Shown here: one piece after another, positions 1-7,108 of the stretch
Position numbering within the stretch: position 1 is the first letter of the stretch
How the letters are laid out: each line of letters starts with the position of its first letter
The notes under the pieces: generated by a model
Told to the model about the DNA's origin: nothing
Seen by the model: the letters and a program-made list of their open reading frames with translations, nothing else
The model's database searches: none
Position numbers and translations under genes: made by a program
Assembly (NCBI RefSeq): GCF_000568405.1
Contig: NZ_ARZY01000043.1
Location: forward strand, 1-38,029
Origin: Catenovulum agarivorans DS-2
GTDB lineage: Bacteria; Pseudomonadota; Gammaproteobacteria; Enterobacterales; Alteromonadaceae
DNA: 38,029 nt
Direction: 5' to 3'

Positions 1-32
1 ATTGACCTCGGGGAGGCTCATATGTGTTATGC
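1..32 (-). other. attC site of cassette 2 (partial, cut by the window edge)
   Basis: On the minus strand GCATAAC (32 to 26) overlaps the stop codon of the cassette gene and fits the integron R'' core RYYYAAC at 6 of 7 positions. It is the exact complement of GTTATGC at 570-564, where the same cassette begins, as expected when the two halves derive from one circular cassette. Inside it, GAGCCTC and GAGGTC pair around a short loop with one unpaired G, the extrahelical-base pattern typical of attC. The rest of the site lies outside the window. Confidence 0.72.
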
Positions 33-557
33 ATTTAGGGCTCCATAGCTTTGTGCTGAAGCATGGTTAAAGAACACAACAATATTGTCGGCCATACCCC
101 AATGGGAATTATCAGATATTTCTAGAGCTGATATGATAACTACCCCACCAGATTTAAACGTAAGCACGATACTTTGCGGGTAATACGTTTTCTTTTTAAA
201 TAAGCCAACTTCTTTTACCCAGTGCCAAACCACTTCAGCGGTTTTAACCTCGTCATCAATAAGCTGACACCAATTTGATGATCTTGTGACATCGATCTCT
301 CTGCATTCTGCTACTTCAGATTGTAGCGGTTTCTCGAGGATGGACACGCCGTATTGTGTGAACTCACTACCCCAGATAAAACCAAAAACCTTCCCTGACT
401 GCATTTTCAGATTAACACCGTAATCTAAACAGTCATAGCTAGAGTTGCCGGCAAATTCTGTCTGATACCCCTCGTAATTAATTTCAAAGTACTCAACTGA
501 AATCAATTTTTCGCCTTCTAGAGCATTAACGAGGTTTAAATATTCTTCCTTAGTCAT
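27..557 (-). CDS. Integron cassette protein of unknown function (176 aa)
   Basis: I do not recognise the family. The protein is soluble-looking, acidic to neutral and rich in aromatic residues, with no signal peptide or membrane segment. The N-terminus (MTKEEYLNLVNALEG) looks helical and is followed by strand-like segments ending near GMADNIVVFFN. I chose the ATG at 557 because the cassette begins at 569. Upstream in-frame starts (GTG 590, ATG 584, ATG 572) lie in or across the previous attC, and none has a Shine-Dalgarno sequence. Cassette genes without a clear ribosome site are common. The stop codon lies inside the R'' core of its own attC, typical for cassette genes. It reads away from intI, so the integron promoter Pc could express it, although the IS91-type element now lies in between. 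The function is open. Confidence 0.7.
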   Translation of the reverse strand: MTKEEYLNLVNALEGEKLISVEYFEINYEGYQTEFAGNSSYDCLDYGVNLKMQSGKVFGFIWGSEFTQYGVSILEKPLQSEVAECREIDVTRSSNWCQLIDDEVKTAEVVWHWVKEVGLFKKKTYYPQSIVLTFKSGGVVIISALEISDNSHWGMADNIVVFFNHASAQSYGALNA

Positions 558-563
558 AGTGAT

Positions 564-621
564 GCATAACATTTTAGTATTCATGCACACGTAGTTTGTG
601 TGAATGAATCATTTGTTGAAC
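564..621 (-). other. attC site of cassette 1, at the junction with cassette 2
   Basis: Read on the minus strand, the site runs from R'' GTTCAAC (621-615, a perfect RYYYAAC) to R' GTTATGC (570-564, 6 of 7 to GTTRRRY). Between them TTCATTCACAC and GTGTGCATGAA form an 11-position stem with one mismatch around a 7-base loop. The length, 58 bp, is at the short end of known attC sites. Strand exchange would fall between G570 and T569. R'' is the exact complement of GTTGAAC at 2885-2879, which marks the other end of the same cassette. I infer function from architecture only. Confidence 0.75.
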
Positions 622-869
622 GGGCAAACAACACAGTTGTCTGGTTTGATTTATGCTATAGGAATTTGCTTTTTTAAGCTGATCTGGCATGACAGGTTAT
701 TTCCTTGTTGTTTGCATTTTATCAATCCATTTAACTTGAGTTTGCGCTTTGAATTAACGGTAATTTAAGCGAATTTAGTCATTTTTTGCAACTTTATTTT
801 AATATGCACAGCAAAGCCCAACCCAATCCTATGGGCTTTATTTTTATTCGTTATACTGCCTTAAAAGTG
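622..869. other. Gene-free stretch between the transposase end and attC
   Basis: I see no gene here. Two structures stand out. CAAACAAC pairs partly with a segment ending GGTTTG (625-648). A perfect 8-bp stem, AAAGCCCA/TGGGCTTT (813-820 and 832-839), is followed by a T-rich run on the plus strand. The second could be a terminator read from the left, or the secondary structure usually found near the oriIS end of IS91-type elements. CTTG at 734-737 is one possible IS91-type target tetranucleotide, but I cannot fix the end of the element. Confidence 0.4.
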
Positions 870-1961
870 TCAGCCAGTTAGTACCGGCTCTATTAACTTT
901 CGGCTTGGCAATACAATACTGACCAGTTTAAGTTCGCCTAATTTGCATTCCGTGCAGGGCCAATGCATTTCCTTGTCTGTCTTTGGCTTTAATTTTTCTG
1001 TGCTGGTTTTGTCTGTTTTACACTGCGCTTTTATCCTTTGAATTTTTCGACTGCTACACGCATTCGCTAAAAAACCATAATGACGAACTCGTACTAAACC
1101 TTTAGGCAGTACATGTTGTAAATATCGCCGTATAAATTCTTCAATATTCAGCGTCATCAGTTTATTTTGGTTGCTGTCTCGGTAATCTTTGTATTTAAAA
1201 CTTACCGTGTTTTTAGTGTAGTTAACGAGTCTCGATTCTGACATCACACCTTTTCGCGTGTATCTGGCAAGGTAGCTGAGTAATTGTTGGCTATAGTGCA
1301 AACAGGCTTTTGTGTACACACACCAAATTTGAGGTATAGATAAGCCCATCAGATTGACCCCATTATCCCTCAATTCTGCCAGCATTTTACCTTTAAAAAC
1401 TTTGGACAATGCTTTAACTGGATAAAGATAACCTTTACTTATCTCTTGCCACTGCTGTTGCTTGTTCAAACTACCAGCAGGTATCAAACAGTGCAGATGA
1501 ATGTGCTGGCTTAAGTTTTGTCCCCAAGTGTGTAAAACACAGGTCATCCCCAACTATCCGTGTTTTCGGTTCGAAGCAAATTTATTTAACGTTTGCCACA
1601 CCGCTTTAAATAAACTTTGATACAGGGTTTTGGGGTTGTATTGAGCAATCAGATTGAGCTCATGTGGCAAGGTAAACACTAAATGAAAGTAGGTGCATGG
1701 CAATAAATTATCGCTTTGCTTGTGAACCCAATCTTCAGTCGTTTTACTCTGGCATCTTGGGCAATGTCTATCACGACAACTACAACCAATTTGAGTTTGG
1801 TGGCCGCATTCGTCACATTGCCAATTTTGATAACCAAGCTCGCCTGTTCGGCACGATTGAATGTGGTCGCATACCCGCCTTTGTTGCACACTCATTTTGT
1901 GCACTTGTTGATAATGCGCTAAGCCTTGGTTGAGAATGTCGGCTAGGTGAATGGTTTTCAT
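870..1961 (-). pseudogene. IS91-family HUH transposase, interrupted by an amber codon
   Basis: The N-terminal part (1961-1557, 135 codons) holds the cysteine-rich zinc-binding region (CDECGH, CRDRHCPRC). The C-terminal part (1553-870) holds the HUH-type motif HIHLHC, the conserved LHTWGQNLSQH context and the tyrosine-containing segments near YLARYTRKG and RHYGF. Both parts are in one frame, separated only by a TAG at 1556-1554. From memory of the family, relatives have roughly KHLGGQLGMT here, where this copy has KHG, stop, LGMT. That fits CAG to TAG plus loss of about two codons. The start ATG at 1961 follows the recombinase stop by 3 bases and has GAGGTG upstream, so the two are translationally coupled. 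The C-terminal part has only a TTG as possible restart. Read-through by an amber suppressor cannot be excluded. Confidence 0.85.
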
Positions 1962-1964
1962 AAC

Positions 1965-2795
1965 TCACCTCACATCTGCAAGTAAATCAACACCACCATG
2001 GCCTAGCTCTGGTAACCAGTGTAAATAGCATTGCGTGGTTCTGATATCACTGTGCCCAAGCCGATGTTGCAATTGATGCAGTGGCATTCCCGCTTCAAGT
2101 TGGTGGGTAGCATAAGCATGACGCAGTTTATGGGCACTTACTCTGTCTTCCATCCCCAATTGTTTTGCCACTTTGCGTAAGGCCTTTGAGAAGGTTGTTT
2201 TACCGATAGGCGTTGTAAAATCACGCAACGAATAAAACAACCATGTACTGGGATGATAAATTCTCCAGTAAACTCTGAGTTGTTGTAAGGCGCTTTCAGG
2301 TACGACTACATACCTAGATTTGCCGCCTTTACCGCGCTCTATCAATATGGTTTTTCTTTGGCCATCAATATTTCGTACCTTTACTTGCGTCAACTCACTT
2401 AGTCTCAATCCACAAGCATACGCCAATATCACCATGGTTTTAATACGTAAATCAGTGCACTGTTGAATGATGCTCTGTATGTCATTCCTAGTTAAGTATA
2501 TTGGTGGCTTCGAGCGCTGTTTAGGCACCACAATATCTATGTTGAAGGTTTTTTGAAGAATATATTTAAACAAGAAATTTAAACTATTCACTTTAATCAG
2601 TACGCTTGCACGTGACAAGCGGCGCACAGCCGGGCTAGCAAAATATCGATTTAAGTCTTGCTCCGTTACTTGGTCTAATGGCTGACCTAGATAATGTTCA
2701 ATTTGCTGCAAATGCTGACAATAGGTTTCACGGGTTTTATCTGCATACCCCCGATATTCTATTTCTAAGGCAACTTGTTGGATTAAATTGTTCAT
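1965..2795 (-). CDS. XerC-like tyrosine recombinase of the IS91-type element (276 aa)
   Basis: This is a site-specific recombinase of the phage-integrase family. The N-terminal SAM-like DNA-binding domain covers about residues 1-85 and the catalytic domain about 100-265. The catalytic set looks complete: R131 (GLRLSE), the Lys region at GKGGK (156-159), H222-x-x-R225, H248 (LGHSD) and the nucleophile Y257. The ATG at 2795 has a strong ribosome site (GGAGGT, 2809-2804). It lacks the extra segment of integron integrases, so it is not a second IntI. It sits in cassette 1 directly upstream of, and probably co-translated with, the IS91 transposase. Its role in IS91-type transposition is not established. 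It might resolve intermediates or favour certain targets. Confidence 0.85.
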   Translation of the reverse strand: MNNLIQQVALEIEYRGYADKTRETYCQHLQQIEHYLGQPLDQVTEQDLNRYFASPAVRRLSRASVLIKVNSLNFLFKYILQKTFNIDIVVPKQRSKPPIYLTRNDIQSIIQQCTDLRIKTMVILAYACGLRLSELTQVKVRNIDGQRKTILIERGKGGKSRYVVVPESALQQLRVYWRIYHPSTWLFYSLRDFTTPIGKTTFSKALRKVAKQLGMEDRVSAHKLRHAYATHQLEAGMPLHQLQHRLGHSDIRTTQCYLHWLPELGHGGVDLLADVR

Positions 2796-2878
2796 GGTGA
2801 CTTACCTCCAGATTGATTGATAATCCATCAGTAAGTGTGGCTCAGAATGTGAGGTTTACGACTCCGCGCAGCGGCTTA

Positions 2879-2945
2879 GTTCAACAATTTATACATGCGC
2901 GATTTGCGCATTTTTCTACCCAACCTGCGCGCATATTTCTACTTG
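2879..2945 (-). other. attI: Putative attI recombination site
   Basis: Position between intI and the first cassette, orientation, and a perfect GTTRRRY core (GTTGAAC, 2885-2879) support attI. The strand-exchange point would lie between bases 2885 and 2884. The complementary R'' at 621-615 independently confirms that a cassette starts here. The extent towards intI (about 65 bp) is taken from known attI sites and is not visible in the sequence. Confidence 0.55.
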
Positions 2946-3044
2946 CTGTATTTTTAACAAATTCCCTAACACTTTGCCAGATATATTATTTCTTTAGCAA
3001 CATAAATTATTTGTGGGAGAAATATACGCAAATTGCTCATTTTC

Positions 3045-3072
3045 TTGAATCTGAGAGAAAGCGCATTACACT
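3045..3072 (+). promoter_or_regulatory. Candidate intI promoter
   Basis: TTGAAT (3045-3050) and TACACT (3067-3072) are spaced by 16 bases and precede the intI start by about 35 bases. The -10 element overlaps the LexA-like box. TATAAA at 3074-3079 is an alternative -10. Confidence 0.4.
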
Positions 3073-3086
3073 GTATAAATAAACAT
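3071..3086 (+). promoter_or_regulatory. LexA-like (SOS) box in front of intI
   Basis: CTGT-N8-ACAT matches the gammaproteobacterial LexA consensus CTGT-N8-ACAG at 7 of 8 fixed positions, and the eight central bases are all A or T, as in strong boxes. It lies 20 bases before the intI start codon and over the likely -10 element, so bound LexA would block transcription. LexA control of integron integrases is established for other integrons. Here it is inferred. Confidence 0.65.
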
Positions 3087-3105
3087 ATTCAAGGAAAGAA
3101 ATTAA

Positions 3106-4077
3106 ATGAAAACTAGATCGCCTTTTTTAAATAGCATTACTGAGTACATGTTTTTACGTCAATACTCGCTGAGAACCATTGAAACCTATTTAAAGTGGAT
3201 CACTTCTTACATTCACTTTCATAACAAACGTCACCCAGCATCTATGGGTGATACTGAAGTTGAGCAATATCTAGAACACCTCGCCTTGAGTGCAAATGTC
3301 GCACCAAGAACACAAGCTACTGCCTTAAATTCATTGTCATTTTTATATAAACATATTGTTAAAAAGGAACTGTCGCTAAATTTAAATTTTGCTCGTAGTA
3401 AAAAGCAATCAAAATTGCCAATAGTCATGACACCTGAAGAAGTTAGATTACTAATGGCTCACCTAAACAAACGTTATTATTTAATTTCAGGACTCATGTA
3501 TGGCAGCGGCTTAAGAGTTATGGAAGCTGTACAACTTCGTGTGCAAGACATTGACTTCGACTATAAAAGCATTCGAGTATGGAATGGTAAAGGCAACAAA
3601 AATCGCATAGTAACTCTAGCTAGTGAATTAATCCCCCTTTTGAGAAATCAAATTTTACAAGTGGATGAATATTTACAGCTAGATTTAAAGAACGAGCAAT
3701 TTGCAGGCGTTTGGATGCCGCACGCGCTAGCTAAAAAGTATCCTTCGGCAAATAAATCACTCGCTTGGCAGTATCTATTTCCGTCACACCAATTAAGTGC
3801 AGATCCAGAAACAGGCGAAATTCGAAGACATCACTTTCATCATTCTTGTGTTCGCAAAGAAGTAAAAAAAGCCGTACGTGCGGCAGGGTTAACTAAACCT
3901 ATAACCCCTCACACTTTTAGACACTCTTTCGCTACACATTTACTGCAAAATGGCGCGGATATTCGTACAGTACAAGCTCAATTAGGGCACTCTGACGTTA
4001 AAACCACACAAATTTACACACATGTGTTACAGCAAGGTGCGAATGGTGTGGTAAGCCCGCTCAGCAAATTACTATAA
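3106..4077 (+). CDS. intI: Integron integrase IntI (323 aa)
   Basis: This tyrosine recombinase inserts and excises gene cassettes by recombining attI with attC and attC with attC. Domains: N-terminal core-binding domain about residues 5-90, catalytic domain about 105-310. The catalytic residues are all present: R137 (GSGLRVME), Lys around GKGNK (162-165), H269-x-x-R272, H295 (LGHSD) and Y304. It is called IntI rather than XerC/D because of the family-specific segment at about 200-250 (GVWMPHALAKKYP, WQYLFPS, then DPETGEIRRHH), which includes the extra helix needed for folded single-stranded attC. A purine-rich ribosome site (AAGGAAAG, 3090-3097) precedes the ATG. It is transcribed away from the cassettes, the standard layout, and its length is normal, so it may be active. 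A LexA-like box suggests SOS induction. Confidence 0.93.
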   Translation: MKTRSPFLNSITEYMFLRQYSLRTIETYLKWITSYIHFHNKRHPASMGDTEVEQYLEHLALSANVAPRTQATALNSLSFLYKHIVKKELSLNLNFARSKKQSKLPIVMTPEEVRLLMAHLNKRYYLISGLMYGSGLRVMEAVQLRVQDIDFDYKSIRVWNGKGNKNRIVTLASELIPLLRNQILQVDEYLQLDLKNEQFAGVWMPHALAKKYPSANKSLAWQYLFPSHQLSADPETGEIRRHHFHHSCVRKEVKKAVRAAGLTKPITPHTFRHSFATHLLQNGADIRTVQAQLGHSDVKTTQIYTHVLQQGANGVVSPLSKLL

Positions 4078-4082
4078 ATAAC

Positions 4083-4108
4083 AAAAAGGTCGCTTGCGCG
4101 ACCTTTTT
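4083..4108. terminator. Bidirectional terminator between intI and pgi
   Basis: An 11-bp perfect stem (AAAAAGGTCGC with GCGACCTTTTT) encloses the loop TTGC, with A and T tracts on the two sides. It follows the intI stop by 5 bases and the convergent pgi stop by 33 bases, so it can serve both. Confidence 0.9.
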
Positions 4109-4141
4109 AAACATTATATTTGGCTACTACCAAATTACATA

Positions 4142-5785
4142 TTAAGCATTTCGATTACGGAATTTCTCAATTAATGCATTAGTAGAGCTATCACCATTTA
4201 ACTCAATTGAGCTGTCTTCTAATTTAGCTAAAACGTCGTTACCCAACACTTTACCTAATTCAACACCCCATTGGTCAAATGAGTTAATACCCCAAATAAT
4301 ACCTTGTACAAATACTTTATGTTCGTACATAGCAATTAACTGGCCTAAAGCATTAGGGGTTAATTTTTCCATCAAAATAGTGTTTGTTGGTTTGTTACCT
4401 TCAAATACTTTTTGTGGTGCTACTTTTTCAATTTCTTCGTCGGTTAAACCTTTGCCTGCAAACTCAGCTTTAACTTGCTCAACAGTCTTACCTTGCATTA
4501 ATGCTTGGGTTTGACCAAAACAGTTAGAAGCTAACATAGCGTGGTGGTTTGTCATTTCGTGCTGAGAATGCAATGGCATAATAAAGTCAGCAGGAATTAA
4601 CACAGTACCTTGATGAATTAACTGGTGGAAAGCATGTTGACCATTTGTACCTTCACCACCCCAAATTACTGGGCCAGTTGCATAGTCTAAGTAATCACCT
4701 GTAGGTGTAGCAGACTTACCGTTAGATTCCATATCTAACTGTTGTACATATGCAGGGAAACCACGTAAATAGTGGTCGTATGGCAACAATACATGGCTTT
4801 GTGCACCAAAGAAATTGATGTACCAAACACCTAACACACCTAATAACGCAGGTACGTTTTCTTCTAATGGCGCAGTTAAGAAATGTTGGTCCATTTCATA
4901 AGCACCGTCTAACAAGGCTTCAAAATTATCGAATCCTAGTGCTAATGCGATAGGTAAACCAATTGCTGACCATAATGAGTAACGGCCGCCAACCCAATCC
5001 CACATTGGGAAGATGTTGTCTGCGTCCATACCAAATTCAGTAGCAGCTTTAATGTTTGAAGAAACACACATAAAGTGTTTTGCGATATCTTCAAATTTAC
5101 CGCCATTTTCCAAGAACCAAGCTTTAGCTGTTTCAGTGTTTTTTAATGTTTCTTGCGTACCAAACGACTTAGAAGACATTAATACTAAAGTGGTTTCAAT
5201 TGGCAATGTCGCTAAAACGTCATGGATGTGCGCACCGTCTACGTTAGCAACAAAATGAACTTTAAGGCCATCAACACGATAAGGCTTTAACGCCTCTGTC
5301 ATAATTTTAGGACCTAAGAAAGAGCCACCAATACCAATTGCTAGTACGTCAGTAAATTTCTTACCTGTGTAACCTGTGCGTGTACCGTTGTGAACTTCGT
5401 TGACGAATGCTTTCATTTTCGCCAAAGTTGCTTGTACTTCTGGCATTACATCTACACCGTCACACAATACAGGATTACCTGATTTGTTGCGCAACGCTGT
5501 GTGTAATACAGCACGGTCTTCTGAAGTATTGATTCGTGCACCGGCAAACATGCCGTCACGTTTTTCTTCAACTAGCGCTTCACGCGCTAAGTCTAGCAAT
5601 AATGCTTTGGTTTCTTCGGTAATACGGTTTTTTGAGTAGTCTAATTCTATGCCACATGCTTTGGCTGAAAATTTATTAAAACGCTCTGGGTCTTGTGCAA
5701 ACAAGTCGCGCATATGTAAATTTTTAGCTTGCTCAAAGTGCGCTTGCAAAGCTTGATAGCTTTTTAACTGAGTAAATAAAGCCAT
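4142..5785 (-). CDS. pgi: Glucose-6-phosphate isomerase (547 aa)
   Basis: This cytosolic enzyme interconverts glucose 6-phosphate and fructose 6-phosphate in glycolysis and gluconeogenesis. It is full length for the bacterial Pgi family (E. coli about 549 aa). The two SIS-fold sugar-phosphate domains are recognisable: [11 protein letters not shown] and SKSFGTQET line the phosphate site. MESNGKS holds the likely catalytic Glu, [11 protein letters not shown] the His, and [10 protein letters not shown] near the C-terminus the Lys. The ATG at 5785 aligns with known N-termini, although the ribosome site is weak. The gene follows tal on the same strand, separated by 90 bases and a terminator, so the two link glycolysis and the pentose phosphate pathway in function but are probably transcribed separately. 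It is convergent with intI. Confidence 0.98.
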   Translation of the reverse strand: MALFTQLKSYQALQAHFEQAKNLHMRDLFAQDPERFNKFSAKACGIELDYSKNRITEETKALLLDLAREALVEEKRDGMFAGARINTSEDRAVLHTALRNKSGNPVLCDGVDVMPEVQATLAKMKAFVNEVHNGTRTGYTGKKFTDVLAIGIGGSFLGPKIMTEALKPYRVDGLKVHFVANVDGAHIHDVLATLPIETTLVLMSSKSFGTQETLKNTETAKAWFLENGGKFEDIAKHFMCVSSNIKAATEFGMDADNIFPMWDWVGGRYSLWSAIGLPIALALGFDNFEALLDGAYEMDQHFLTAPLEENVPALLGVLGVWYINFFGAQSHVLLPYDHYLRGFPAYVQQLDMESNGKSATPTGDYLDYATGPVIWGGEGTNGQHAFHQLIHQGTVLIPADFIMPLHSQHEMTNHHAMLASNCFGQTQALMQGKTVEQVKAEFAGKGLTDEEIEKVAPQKVFEGNKPTNTILMEKLTPNALGQLIAMYEHKVFVQGIIWGINSFDQWGVELGKVLGNDVLAKLEDSSIELNGDSSTNALIEKFRNRNA

Positions 5786-5830
5786 AGTTTTGTTCTTTGT
5801 GATCTTTTATGTGAATGCGTAAAAACAAAC

Positions 5831-5852
5831 AAGGCGGTTAAAATACCGCCTT
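5831..5852 (-). terminator. Terminator after tal
   Basis: An 8-bp stem (AAGGCGGT with ACCGCCTT) encloses a 6-base loop. On the minus strand it is followed by a T-rich stretch (GTTTGTTTTTA). It lies 24 bases after the tal stop and before pgi, so it would limit read-through into pgi. Confidence 0.8.
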
Positions 5853-5875
5853 GTAACTTAAAGATAAGCGGCTAA

Positions 5876-6829
5876 TTAAAGCTTAGCGCGTAACATATCT
5901 TCTAGTTTGTTTTGGTCAACAGCAAAGTTACGGATACCTTCAGCTAACTTCTCGGTAGCCATTGCATCTTGGTTGTGCTCCCAACGGAATTCATCTTCAG
6001 TCATGCGAGCTGGACGCTCTTTGATTTCACCGTTGTAAGATAATTTAACTTCTAAATCACCTTCTACTGCTTCTAATTCTTCTAACAAAGCAGGACCAAT
6101 TGTTAAACGGTCACAACCTGCTAACTCGATGATTTCGTCAATGTTACGGAAGCTTGCGCCCATAACAACTGTGTCGTAACCGTGCTCTTTGTAGTAGTTG
6201 TAAATGTTAGTTACTGAAACAACACCTGGATCTTCACTTGGTGCATAGCTGTCTTTACCTTCAGCTTTTTTGTACCAGTCTAAGATACGGCCAACAAATG
6301 GAGAGATTAAGTAAGCACCAGCTTCAGCACATGCACGTGCTTGAGCGAAGCTAAATAAAAGAGTTAAGTTACAGTTAATGCCTTCTTGCTCTAAAATTTC
6401 AGCTGCTTGAATACCTTCCCAAGTAGAAGCCAATTTAATTAAAACACGGTCATTTGAAATACCTGCTTCGTTGTAAAGCTTTATTAATTTACGTGCTTTA
6501 GCAAGTGAACCTTCTTTGTCGAAAGACAAACGTGCATCAACTTCTGTTGAAATACGGCCAGGGACGATTTTTAAAATTTCTAAACCGATGTTTACCGCTA
6601 ACTTGTCGCCAGCATCAATGATTTGTTGTTCAACATCGTTAGATTGAGCTTTAGCCCACTCAATTGCATCCGCGATGTACGCTTCGTACTCAGGGATTTG
6701 AGCTGCTTTTAATAAAAGGCTTGGATTGGTTGTTGCGTCTTGAGGCTTAAATTTTTTAATTGCCTCGATATCACCTGTATCAGCAACAACTGTTGTTAAC
6801 TTACGTAGGTTTTCCAGCTTAGTAGTCAT
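5876..6829 (-). CDS. tal: Transaldolase (317 aa)
   Basis: Transaldolase moves a three-carbon dihydroxyacetone unit between sugar phosphates (sedoheptulose 7-phosphate plus glyceraldehyde 3-phosphate to erythrose 4-phosphate plus fructose 6-phosphate) in the non-oxidative pentose phosphate pathway. The length equals E. coli TalB. The TIM-barrel motifs are present: [10 protein letters not shown] near residue 31, and K132 in [12 protein letters not shown], the Schiff-base lysine at the same number as in TalB. The ATG at 6829 has TAGGATAG upstream. A perfect TATAAT lies at 6893-6888 on this strand with no good -35, so it is a possible activated promoter. The upstream 279 bases, shared with the divergent response regulator, show nothing else clear. 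Confidence 0.98.
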   Translation of the reverse strand: MTTKLENLRKLTTVVADTGDIEAIKKFKPQDATTNPSLLLKAAQIPEYEAYIADAIEWAKAQSNDVEQQIIDAGDKLAVNIGLEILKIVPGRISTEVDARLSFDKEGSLAKARKLIKLYNEAGISNDRVLIKLASTWEGIQAAEILEQEGINCNLTLLFSFAQARACAEAGAYLISPFVGRILDWYKKAEGKDSYAPSEDPGVVSVTNIYNYYKEHGYDTVVMGASFRNIDEIIELAGCDRLTIGPALLEELEAVEGDLEVKLSYNGEIKERPARMTEDEFRWEHNQDAMATEKLAEGIRNFAVDQNKLEDMLRAKL

Positions 6830-7108
6830 GTATAGCTATCCTATAATTTCAGTTGGTCTAACAAAAATCTTTAAAATTATCGCGCGTATTATACAGGAAA
6901 TGGTGTTTCCGTGCATTCTACATTATTGTCGCGCACCATTCACAAAATATATGACGGATATTAGCAAAGCCATATTAATATGACTATATTTATGCTAACG
7001 TCTTTTTCAACTCATCGATTAGGTTAAATGTTGGTGTGGTCAACATAAAGGCATTTAAGTTAAACTTATGTTAAAATTTTCCTAAGCTATTTTCGGGTTG
7101 CCCAATAT

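Larger units (their letters stand above)
813..2810 (-). mobile_element. IS91-family insertion element with accessory tyrosine recombinase (ends not resolved)
   Basis: Two co-directional genes form the core: a XerC-like tyrosine recombinase and, 3 bases after its stop, an IS91-type HUH transposase. Several IS91-family elements are known to carry such an upstream recombinase gene. The family moves by a rolling-circle-like mechanism and leaves no terminal inverted repeats or target duplications, so the ends cannot be read off. The limits given run from the hairpin after the transposase to the ribosome site of the recombinase and are minimal. The transposase has an in-frame stop, so the copy may be immobile on its own. 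Confidence 0.75.
570..2884 (-). other. Integron cassette 1, carrying an IS91-type element
   Basis: The borders are set by the strand-exchange points in GTTGAAC (2885/2884) and GTTATGC (570/569). The start core of this cassette and the R'' of its attC are perfectly complementary. The 2.3 kb inside is almost all IS91-type DNA (tyrosine recombinase and broken transposase). Only about 190 bases before the attC and about 75 at the attI end are left, and these hold no credible gene. Either the element inserted into a short or gene-less cassette, or it replaced the original gene. Confidence 0.6.
2796..3105. other. Region between the cassette array and intI, with putative attI
   Basis: There is no gene here. 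The minus strand has two matches to the core GTTRRRY: GTTGAAC at 2885-2879, which I take as the attI/cassette 1 junction, and GTTGGGT at 2924-2918, which could be an accessory integrase-binding site. A perfect 6-bp stem ATGCGC/GCGCAT (2895-2900, 2906-2911) lies in the presumed attI, and a second imperfect hairpin (about 2854-2885) lies just inside cassette 1. The right half carries the intI promoter. I found no convincing Pc promoter facing the cassettes; TTGTTA with AATATG at a 17-base spacing, on the minus strand before 2930, is the best weak candidate. Confidence 0.5.

Noticed and set aside
585-590. GTG or upstream ATG starts for the cassette gene
   Set aside because: They lie in or across the attC of the previous cassette, so they would not belong to this cassette, and none has a ribosome site.
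813-846. Hairpin with T run as a gene terminator
   Set aside because: The T run is on the plus strand, but all nearby genes are on the minus strand. It is more likely part of the IS91-type end, so I did not call it a terminator.
1697-1933. Open frames on the plus strand across the IS91 transposase
   Set aside because: They are antisense to the cysteine-rich coding region, have no ribosome site and no recognisable protein.
2854-2885. Imperfect hairpin (GTTTAC...GTTCAAC) that looks like a complete small attC site
   Set aside because: Only the right core fits the consensus; the left end GTTTACG does not. The match of GTTGAAC with the R'' at 621-615 explains the site better as the attI/cassette junction. 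The hairpin may belong to the IS end.
3106-4077. intI as a XerC or XerD recombinase
   Set aside because: The segment near residues 200-250 (LPxALxRKYP-like, WQ...FPS, then DPETGEIRRHH) is specific to integron integrases and absent from Xer proteins.
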